Origin: JAKEGK01 sp036507695
GTDB lineage: Bacteria; Pseudomonadota; Gammaproteobacteria; SZUA-152
Length of the DNA stretch: 20,858 bases
Assembly (NCBI GenBank): GCA_036507695.1
Contig: DATCIR010000069.1
Coordinates: 1-20,858, forward strand
Direction: 5' to 3'
The notes under the pieces were generated by a model. The model did not search any database. It saw nothing but the letters and a program-made list of their open reading frames with translations, and had not been told where the DNA came from. Positions 15,601 to 20,858 of this stretch are shown here, in pieces (the first letter of the stretch is position 1; the number at the start of each line of letters is the position of its first letter). The position numbers and the translations under genes are program-made.

Positions 15601-17345
15601 TCCGGCAACCAACAGTGTTGTGTTCGTTGCGCAACGACATTTTGCGCCAGCTCCATAGCCGTCATTTGCAGGCCACTACCTGATAAATATTCATCAATAG
15701 TCTGTAGCTGTTTTAATCCCCATTCATGTATTTCATTGTCAATTGCTGCAATTTGGCGTTTTAATTGAGCCACTCTTTGCTCATCCGCATCTGCGTCCCT
15801 TCTCAAGTCGCGCAAATTGGTTTGACTCGCAATACCAGCTAATAAGCGAACAGCTTCCTCCAGTTGTTTAAATCCTTGGCGCTCATTACTCAACAAGCTG
15901 ATAGTCAATCCTCGTAACGCTTCCGGTATTTGGTCTCTTAGTACATCCAAAGCCGGTTTTCCCTTTGAGGTCACCAACACCGTCCGGCCTGTTGCCAAAT
16001 AGTGACTAATAATATTAGCGATCGTGTGCGTTTTACCTGTGCCAGGTGGCCCTTGCACCACTACTCCATCGTTCAGTTCCAGGCGATCAATAATTTGCAC
16101 TTGCGCATCGTTGAATTCTTTTGGGAAATACAGTTCACCTTTTTGCTTCAATTGTGACGGGCTACTCCCCTCGCCATCTCCACCAAAACCACCACCGGTA
16201 TTTATTACAGGTCTTTGGTGAGGCAAGTCCGATACAATTCGTTTCGCCGGCGGATTCAAATGAGCGACATCAATTTCAGCCAACTTATTTTGGAAACGCT
16301 CGATATCTTGAACAAAACTCGTAACGCTACGGGGCCGCGCGTAAAGAATCCAACAATCGCTAACGTGTAACTCATCCCCAATCATTGGCGGTTCACGCTT
16401 TTCTATATCTTTATTCATATCCGGCCAATAAACGCCACTTCGACTTAACTGTGTCGCCGCTTGCCTTAGCACGGGCTCGAAGCTTTCACCAATGTAAGAG
16501 GAAAACTCAACATCTTCAGAAAGTTCAGAAAAATGCTTTTTATTAAATCGCAGCAACGCATCAACACCGGGTAACTCAAGCGCAAAATAGGGTCCAACCG
16601 CGATATTTGGCTCCACATTACGCGGCCGTATGTTTAAAGTTCCATCATTGCTATCTATTTCAATCTCTACCAATTGTTCAAGTATTGGATGGTCGATCTT
16701 ATGGTTTTCATAAAACCAACGGCTGACACCTATACCCCACACTAACTCAATAGGCTGATCTTCACCTTGGGCTTCAATCGTTTGTTGCAAGCTGAAGAGT
16801 GCGTCATAAATCTTGATAGTTTCTCTTCGAGGTTTTTCCTCTTCAGCCCAGGAATACCAATTTTTTTCTATGTATTCGTCAATCTTTGCTTTGATATCAG
16901 AAAGGTTTTCTAACCTGAATATCACATCTTTTAGTTTTACAATTCCTTTCTTCGCACGCAGGTGCTCTTGAACATCTTGATCAAGAACTTTTCCTTCATC
17001 AACCAGTTGCTTAGCCGTAGACTCTGGCATTGTTTTAATTATTTTTTCTTTTATCTTTACAGATTCATTAGGACTGTTAGTAACGGTAAGCCACTCTTTA
17101 ATTTCTTCCGGCGCTGTAGGTGGCGGGATACGTTTGAGTCTTTCTACCTTTAACCAAACACTGCTGCCATCATCATCGGTAACATCATGCTGGACACCAA
17201 TGCGGCCTTTGAATTGGTGCTCAGCTATAACAAGCTGTTTGTACTCCGATACTGCGAATATTGGCTTTTCGTTAAGGCGGCCAATGTGGTGAACGTATTC
17301 CAAGAGCCCTTCGAGTCTCTTTTTTATATCTTCAGACGTTGTCAT
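12696..17345 (-). CDS. SF1 (Upf1-like) helicase fused to Vsr/DUF559-like nuclease
   Basis: A 1549-residue predicted helicase-nuclease, probably anti-phage. Residues 1 to about 400 show no family I can name; a Gly/Ser linker follows (GGGFGGDGEGSS). Walker A, VVVQGPPGTGKTHTIANI, is at about 428-445. A long, largely helical insertion (about 500-1090) separates it from motif II, LVIIDESSQSD (about 1118), then GDDKQVSP (motif III), LTEHFRCVEPI (motif IV region), FQGKEKDIMFLSMV (motif V) and NVALSRARDRMYLF (motif VI), the AAA_11/AAA_12 pattern of Upf1-like enzymes. The C-terminus (about 1405-1500) is restriction-endonuclease-like: SDFERDVYKRLDDLGY, YSIDLVVEG, LAIELDGDKFH, then RQRTMERVGWKFWRCW, as in DUF559/MTES_1575. 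The ATG lies 2 nt after the preceding stop, without its own strong ribosome site, so coupling is expected. Base composition is AT-rich relative to the flanks. Confidence 0.88.
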   Translation of the reverse strand: MTTSEDIKKRLEGLLEYVHHIGRLNEKPIFAVSEYKQLVIAEHQFKGRIGVQHDVTDDDGSSVWLKVERLKRIPPPTAPEEIKEWLTVTNSPNESVKIKEKIIKTMPESTAKQLVDEGKVLDQDVQEHLRAKKGIVKLKDVIFRLENLSDIKAKIDEYIEKNWYSWAEEEKPRRETIKIYDALFSLQQTIEAQGEDQPIELVWGIGVSRWFYENHKIDHPILEQLVEIEIDSNDGTLNIRPRNVEPNIAVGPYFALELPGVDALLRFNKKHFSELSEDVEFSSYIGESFEPVLRQAATQLSRSGVYWPDMNKDIEKREPPMIGDELHVSDCWILYARPRSVTSFVQDIERFQNKLAEIDVAHLNPPAKRIVSDLPHQRPVINTGGGFGGDGEGSSPSQLKQKGELYFPKEFNDAQVQIIDRLELNDGVVVQGPPGTGKTHTIANIISHYLATGRTVLVTSKGKPALDVLRDQIPEALRGLTISLLSNERQGFKQLEEAVRLLAGIASQTNLRDLRRDADADEQRVAQLKRQIAAIDNEIHEWGLKQLQTIDEYLSGSGLQMTAMELAQNVVAQRTQHCWLPDELGPGKEFNPQFSDGDIAEIRKARRTLGKDIVHVNKNLPSVADLLDTAQIAAIHEDLKTAADLGERAKSDNLPPLSVTADNAVHRAKSILPQIKQLLVVMDDMTSNAWLRALFDHWATNGLGHEHFLLFEEILPTLKDLATLRKVYLKSPVLIEDPSEVRMDIDNALENLLNGQKAFGLLSFGKREAKALLDRVEVHGEKPNSVDQWQHVKSFLRFQDETRYFMVKWNSIGREYGLPQIDYFFGDLFKSLDDLQNRINNAVELATKTWKHITTELNILFPHGLNVNQMLNDRREAQRAIQAIESHTSRISLSAQRQRLSDLKQKLQNCEGDISNNLRVAIDKGIGNPKYTIDQIMKHWQGLLNEASRLHDLLPRMLTVSRIAQMIGDSGAKMWAEKLVTEPLLGEEDEWAPMHWFESWRWKRQKAYVKSIDGRERLREAFEQRAKLDKDLKKTFTGLVKIKTHIGLHQSLTERVQSALTRFVAAIAKIGKGTGKRAPRHRRDAYRAMEDCYDGVPCWIMPTWRISESLPSDFGSFDLVIIDESSQSDVTAIPAILRAKKLLVVGDDKQVSPTAAFLAEEKILQLKHNYLREQPYSELLLPGSSIYDLANAMFPSQRIMLTEHFRCVEPIIRFSMQFYTEPLVPLRIPKASERIDPPLVDVYVKDGIREDRKKINIAEVEAIVEEIKTIVENSKYGDRSIGVISLIGAEQAKAIQDRLLVELGEEIYQRHDIACGDSATFQGKEKDIMFLSMVVGPGQGMSLTKREYEQRFNVALSRARDRMYLFRSITESDLPNESDLRSRTLRHFQDPMPQQKQADNPLDLCDSDFERDVYKRLDDLGYFVTPQVKVGQYSIDLVVEGENDRRLAIELDGDKFHPPEKWKEDFTRQRTMERVGWKFWRCWGSSYTVDPEGCIADLVNTLHSLGIDPTGHKDRANIYTEYREYTKETVEENTNSNIELDLEEFKLTP

Positions 17346-17347
17346 AT

Positions 17348-17782
17348 TTACTGGTTTCGTGTATCAATACGGAACTGGTCGATAGCGATAAAGTGATGAT
17401 TTTGCCAATTTTCACAATTAATGATCTTAACGACAGGATAATCTTCACCCATCACTTCATTCATGTCGACAGTGGATTTATAAAAGCGGGACAACATATC
17501 CATGTTGGCCTCCAGCAAAATATTGCTGGATTGATTGGTCAACCCGTTAAATAGATCACAGAGCTGTTTGTCATTGATCCATTCCCGCCCATAATTGGTG
17601 AGATTAATTTTGCTGACGCTTTGCTTGAAAACGTCTTTTAATACAACTTCGCGAAATTCCGTGCGATGACAGGCGACAAGGTCTTCGGGGATATCTTCGT
17701 CTTGATCAATCACATTCCATCCCAAAGCTTGTAGTTGGGTTCGAAAGGATTTTTCTACGAAGCGGTATCCGACATCGATCAC
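17348..17782 (-). CDS. HsdR N-terminal domain, stand-alone or truncated
   Basis: A 144-residue protein matching only the beginning of type I restriction subunit R (HSDR_N region): EKSFRTQLQALGWNVIDQ, FREVVLKDVFKQSVSKIN, WINDKQLCDLFNGL, ILLEANMDML, PVVKIINCENW and FIAIDQFRIDT. It stops just where HsdR normally continues into the PD-(D/E)xK Asp and ExK strands, so the catalytic residues and the whole translocase are missing. It starts at a GTG whose first bases overlap the TGA of the upstream gene (GTGA), and ends 2 nt before the helicase ATG. The reading frame is clean. It is either a fragment of a decayed type I system or a domesticated accessory protein. I would not expect nuclease activity from it alone. 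Confidence 0.75.
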   Translation of the reverse strand: MIDVGYRFVEKSFRTQLQALGWNVIDQDEDIPEDLVACHRTEFREVVLKDVFKQSVSKINLTNYGREWINDKQLCDLFNGLTNQSSNILLEANMDMLSRFYKSTVDMNEVMGEDYPVVKIINCENWQNHHFIAIDQFRIDTRNQ

Positions 17783-17940
17783 AATTTCTCTTTTAACCTA
17801 CCCCCTTCTTCCACGAGTTTGTAGTTAACACCTGCTGTTTCCTTTTCAAACACTGAGTAGCTTTTATTAAACGATGCCAACACAATACTTTGTAGTCCAA
17901 CATACCCATTATTCGCTAAATTTACACTTAAATCAGCCAT
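17779..17940 (-). CDS. 53-residue protein, first gene of the defence operon
   Basis: A short gene with an ATG at 17940 and a TGA at 17779-17781. The protein begins MADLSVNLANNGYVGLQSIV and ends EEGGRLKEKL. It is soluble in character, with a mixed helix/strand N-terminal half and a charged tail. A ribosome site GGGGT lies 9 nt upstream. Its stop overlaps the next gene's GTG by 4 bp, the classic coupled arrangement, which strongly supports translation. I do not recognise the family. It may be a small accessory or regulatory protein, or a remnant of a longer gene lost when the block formed. Confidence 0.6.
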   Translation of the reverse strand: MADLSVNLANNGYVGLQSIVLASFNKSYSVFEKETAGVNYKLVEEGGRLKEKL

Positions 17941-17996
17941 AGTAATGTTACCCCGGTTCGTCTAACGCGATAATTCCCGGGTGGTTTCCTCGTAAT

Positions 17997-18025
17997 TATT
18001 TAGAGGTATCACATACTTAAAGCAA
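17997..18025 (-). promoter_or_regulatory. Putative promoter of the defence operon
   Basis: On the minus strand, TTGCTT (18020-18025) and TAAATA (17997-18002) are spaced by 17 nt. Transcription would start near 17990, about 50 nt before the 53-residue gene. The -35 element lies inside the palindrome at 18012-18030. Confidence 0.4.
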
Positions 18026-18030
18026 GTATG
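18012..18030. promoter_or_regulatory. Palindrome CATACTT-N5-AAGTATG, possible operator
   Basis: Perfect 7-bp inverted arms, CATACTT (18012-18018) and AAGTATG (18024-18030), centred on the putative -35 box of the defence operon. Position and symmetry fit a repressor site for a dimeric regulator; no regulator gene is recognised in the window. Confidence 0.45.
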
Positions 18031-18264
18031 CCCAAATAAATCTAACGAAATCGCTAGCAAATGAGTCAGATTTTATGTCCGCATCCTTCTCGCATGAGCT
18101 TTCGTTAATCTTTATTAGTGCCAATCCAGATAGGAAGGGCAAATAGGTTTCTTCATTAATAATTTTTTAAATTCTTTGCGTCTTCGCGCCTTTGCGTTAA
18201 CAAAGCTTTTCTGGCATTGAATTACCCATAGACTGCTCGCAGATAGATGGACCCTGCAGCGTCA

Positions 18265-20529
18265 TCAACGGCCGCCGCGCACCAGGCCGCCCAGTCCCGC
18301 TTCCTCGAGCACCGTATTCAGATTGGAACGTATCGTGGCCGCGCTTTCCTGAGCCAGGGCTTCCGTCAGCAAACGCCTGGCGCGACCGAAGGTGAAATTG
18401 CGCACCACCCATTTAATGCGCGGCAGGTTGGCGACGCTCATGCTCAGGCTGTCCACTTCCATGCCAACCAGCAAGATCGCCGATGCCGGATCGCCGGCCA
18501 TTTCGCCGCACACGCTGACCGGCTTATGTTCGGCGTGCCCGCCTTCCACCACCTGCACCAGTGCTCTTAACACCGCGGGATGCAGCGCGTCATAGGATTC
18601 CGCCACCCGGGAATTATTTCGGTCCACCGCCAGCAGATACTGCGTCAAATCGTTAGTGCCAACGGACAAAAAATCAACCCGGCGCGCGATTTCCCGCACC
18701 AGGTAAACCGCCGACGGCACTTCGATCATGACTCCGACTTTCGGCCTCACAATTTTATGGCCTTCGTCGACCAGTTCATCGTAAGCACGCTTCAAAATCG
18801 CCAGTGAATCGTCAACCTCATGCACGCTGTTGATCATGGGCAACAATAATTGCATATTGTCGAGTCCTTCACTGGCGCGCAGCATGGCGCGCAACTGGAC
18901 CAGGAAAATTTCCGGATGGTCCAGTGTGATGCGAATTCCCCGCCAGCCCAGGAAAGGATTATCTTCCGCGATGGGGAAATACGGCAACGCCTTGTCACCG
19001 CCCACATCCAGAGTGCGCAGCGTAACGGGTCCATGATTAAACGACTGCAAGACCTGCCGGTAAATCTGGAATTGCTCCTCTTCACCGGGAAAGCGGTCAC
19101 GCACCATAAACGGAAACTCCGTCCGGTACAAACCAATACCCTCGGCGCCATTGGTTTCCTTGGGAATCAGATCCGCCAGCAAGCCGCTATTGATATGCAA
19201 TGAAATATGCTTGCCGTCCGGTGTTTCCGAGGGTAAATCCTGCAAGGAAGCCAGATCGGCGGAAAGCTCCTGCTCTTCCCTGGCCAGGCGATTAAATTCT
19301 TCCAGCACCGCCAGATTGGGGGAGATATAAATCTGGCCACGATAGCCGTCGACAATGACATTCAAACCATCCATCCGGCTTACCGGCACATCAGCGCCCA
19401 TCACCGCCGCGATGCCCATGGCCCGCGCTAAGATGGCCACATGCGAAGTGCGCGAACCGGTGACGGACACCACGCCGGACAGTTGGGTAATCGGCACTTC
19501 CGCCAGCATGGCCGCGGTGATTTCCTCACCCACCAGTATAGTGTTGCGCGGGTAATTACGCGGCCCTGCGTCACCGCCGGTTTGCAGCCGCACCAGGATG
19601 CGCCGGCCAAGATCCCGCACATCCTCACCGCGTTCCCTTAAATACGGATCTTCCATTTCCTCAAAGGCGCGCAGATGTATGCGGATACTTTCACGCAGGG
19701 CGCCCGAGGCCCAATTGCCCTCACGAATGCGCTTGATGACATCACCGGCCAGGGACTCTTTGTCCAGCATCAGCAAATAGGCATCAAACAATGCCCGGTC
19801 TTCCGCCGGCAGGCGGCCGTCCAGTTTTGCCACCAAGGACTTGATATCCTGCCGCACGCCGTCCACGGCGGTGCGAAACACCTGTACTTCTTTCTCTATG
19901 TCCTGAATTTTCCGGTCCGGAATGGCGTCCAGATCAGCGGCGGGATAAATCACAAAGGCGGTGCCGACGCCGACCCCGGGCGAGCCAGGCTGCCCCATAA
20001 CGGGAGCGGCGCTGCGCGCCGTGGTTTGCTGTACCACGTTGGTGCCGCCACTGGCTTCGGCGTGGGCAATCGCCCCGGACAATTGCGCGGCGATGGTGAT
20101 TAGAAACGTGACTTGATCTTCATCGAACGCTTCTTTCGCCTGGCGCTGCACCACCAGCACACCCAGCAATTTACGATGATGAATGATCGGCACGCCGAGA
20201 TAAGCATGGAATTTTTCTTCCCCGGATTCCGGCACAAACTGGTAACGGGGATGGCTGGGTGAATCCGCGATGTTTACCACTTCTTCCCGCTGCCCCACCA
20301 GGCCGGTGAGTCCCTGGTTGAAATTAAGCGCGACTTTACCGACCGACTCGGGATTCAGGCCATCCGTCGCCATCAATACATTCTGCTGGCGTGCGTGGTC
20401 CGTCAGATAAACGGAACATAAATCCACCCCCATCGCGCTTTTTACACGCTGCACGATAATCCCTAGTGCTTCCGCAAGGTCTTTCGCATCATTGACTTCC
20501 TGTACAATGCGGCGCAAGGTATCGAGCAT
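18265..20529 (-). CDS. ptsP: Phosphoenolpyruvate-protein phosphotransferase PtsP (EI-Ntr)
   Basis: First enzyme of the nitrogen phosphotransferase system. It takes phosphate from PEP and passes it to NPr (PtsO), signalling nitrogen and potassium status in the cytoplasm. At 754 residues it is full length. A GAF sensor domain (about 1-150, with GVDLCSVYLTD) is followed by an enzyme I N-terminal region. The phospho-His domain has TGSRTSHVAILARAMGIAA, with the active His near residue 361. The PEP-binding barrel includes GIGLYRTEFPFM, EVPSAVYL, FLSVGTNDLTQYLLAVDRN and VSVCGEMAGD with the catalytic Cys. The ATG at 20529 follows AAGGA at 5 nt. The gene shows the flank composition, not the AT-rich bias of the defence genes next to it. 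Identification is secure. Confidence 0.97.
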   Translation of the reverse strand: MLDTLRRIVQEVNDAKDLAEALGIIVQRVKSAMGVDLCSVYLTDHARQQNVLMATDGLNPESVGKVALNFNQGLTGLVGQREEVVNIADSPSHPRYQFVPESGEEKFHAYLGVPIIHHRKLLGVLVVQRQAKEAFDEDQVTFLITIAAQLSGAIAHAEASGGTNVVQQTTARSAAPVMGQPGSPGVGVGTAFVIYPAADLDAIPDRKIQDIEKEVQVFRTAVDGVRQDIKSLVAKLDGRLPAEDRALFDAYLLMLDKESLAGDVIKRIREGNWASGALRESIRIHLRAFEEMEDPYLRERGEDVRDLGRRILVRLQTGGDAGPRNYPRNTILVGEEITAAMLAEVPITQLSGVVSVTGSRTSHVAILARAMGIAAVMGADVPVSRMDGLNVIVDGYRGQIYISPNLAVLEEFNRLAREEQELSADLASLQDLPSETPDGKHISLHINSGLLADLIPKETNGAEGIGLYRTEFPFMVRDRFPGEEEQFQIYRQVLQSFNHGPVTLRTLDVGGDKALPYFPIAEDNPFLGWRGIRITLDHPEIFLVQLRAMLRASEGLDNMQLLLPMINSVHEVDDSLAILKRAYDELVDEGHKIVRPKVGVMIEVPSAVYLVREIARRVDFLSVGTNDLTQYLLAVDRNNSRVAESYDALHPAVLRALVQVVEGGHAEHKPVSVCGEMAGDPASAILLVGMEVDSLSMSVANLPRIKWVVRNFTFGRARRLLTEALAQESAATIRSNLNTVLEEAGLGGLVRGGR

Positions 20530-20858
20530 TCTGTTCCTTTGTCTGTCAGGTTAAGACCCGTTGCGGACAACAATCCGCCTGTCTTTTTCGCAGGTCCGGT
20601 CTTATCGCCCGGTGATTGGCACCGAGTCAGCGCTAAATTTATTTTGTAACTACTCACCCGTGGGCGGCGCCGGTGTCTCCTGCCGGGGGACGCCACAAGT
20701 ACGTCCCTGTAGGCTCGACTGCGGCCATCCCTGGCCGCGGACGCCCCCGGCAGGAAACACCGGCACCGCTTTAACCTAGGCTGCACACGGGGTGAGTAGT
20801 TACTTTATTTTTTTTCAAATGAAGCGGCACTTGCAAAGCGGCACTGGTTTTTATTTTG
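20530..20858. other. Region upstream of ptsP, interrupted by a MITE
   Basis: No gene is supported. The 116 nt next to ptsP carry its ribosome site and presumably its promoter. The transposable element occupies 20646-20803. The last 47 nt contain a short direct repeat (AGCGGCACT at about 20823 and 20837) and A/T runs. Whether they belong to an upstream gene (nudH/rppH is common there) cannot be seen. Confidence 0.5.
20646..20803. mobile_element. 158-bp IS66-like MITE with 8-bp target duplication
   Basis: Terminal inverted repeats of at least 14 bp, GTAACTACTCACCC at each end, enclose a GC-rich interior that also pairs: GCCGGTGT-TCCTGCCGGGGG on the left against CCCCCGGCAGGA-ACACCGGC on the right. 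Direct repeats of TTTATTTT flank it at 20638-20645 and 20804-20811. Ends beginning GTAA and an 8-bp duplication are the hallmarks of IS66-family transposition. No transposase is encoded, so it is a non-autonomous element that would depend on an IS66 transposase elsewhere. The whole unit could fold into one hairpin. The AT-rich flanks make the duplication less certain than the inverted repeats. Confidence 0.8.

Larger units (their letters stand above)
17941..18264. other. AT-rich region between defence operon and ptsP
   Basis: About 320 nt with no gene that I can support. It holds the putative defence-operon promoter and palindrome (17997-18030) and, close to the ptsP stop, a repetitive string TTGCGTCTTCGCGCCTTTGCG (about 18176-18196) of a type scattered in many bacterial genomes. 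There is no tRNA and no clear terminator for ptsP. Confidence 0.5.

Noticed and set aside
12696..17782. A complete type I restriction-modification system
   Set aside because: Only the HsdR N-terminal domain is present; there is no hsdM or hsdS and no HsdR motor. The large gene is Upf1-like, not HsdR-like.
20463..20786. 107-codon minus-strand frame over the ptsP upstream region
   Set aside because: Most of it is the MITE interior; arginine-rich peptides of this kind are spurious translations of the repeat.

Overview
The window looks like a gammaproteobacterial chromosome. The evidence is ptsP (nitrogen-PTS enzyme I), a fused kinase-GNAT argA, a C-terminal-J-domain djlA, and rpe followed by gph in the usual gammaproteobacterial order. 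The flanking housekeeping genes are clearly richer in G+C than the central block at about 10.8-18.0 kb. No genus can be assigned from sequence alone.

Layout. From 1 to 3.0 kb are gph (cut by the window edge) and rpe on the minus strand, a CopD-like membrane protein on the plus strand, and djlA on the minus strand. From 3.0 to 4.0 kb is a regulatory stretch with a 27-residue membrane micro-protein, six 13-bp tandem repeats and a direct repeat. argA follows at 4.0-5.3 kb. From 5.3 to 10.7 kb is a cell-envelope block: a secreted 170-residue protein and a zincin-like lipoprotein in one minus-strand operon, diverging from a large plus-strand protein with a zincin domain, a TolB-like propeller and an outer-membrane barrel. 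Both proteases carry the same HEYAH zinc motif. From 10.8 to 17.9 kb is an AT-rich defence block read entirely on the minus strand. In transcription order it holds an unrecognised 53-residue protein, an HsdR N-terminal-domain fragment, a 1549-residue SF1 (Upf1-like) helicase fused to a Vsr/DUF559-like nuclease, DarT (DNA-thymidine ADP-ribosyltransferase toxin) and DarG (macrodomain antitoxin). A rho-independent terminator closes it. ptsP follows, with a 158-bp IS66-like miniature transposable element upstream.

How the genes work together. The defence genes are tightly packed: a 4-bp overlap, then gaps of 2, 105 and 11 nt. They may be one co-transcribed anti-phage unit that combines a helicase-nuclease with the DarTG toxin-antitoxin pair. 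A possible operator palindrome lies over the putative promoter, and a second promoter may feed darTG. The pairing of a stand-alone HsdR N-terminal module, a 53-residue leader protein and the helicase-nuclease is the best candidate for an undescribed system. Two REPIN-like inverted repeats (GGGGACAGATCT arms) lie about 7.3 kb apart. The second sits in the 5' end of the barrel-protease reading frame and appears to have changed or destroyed its normal start.
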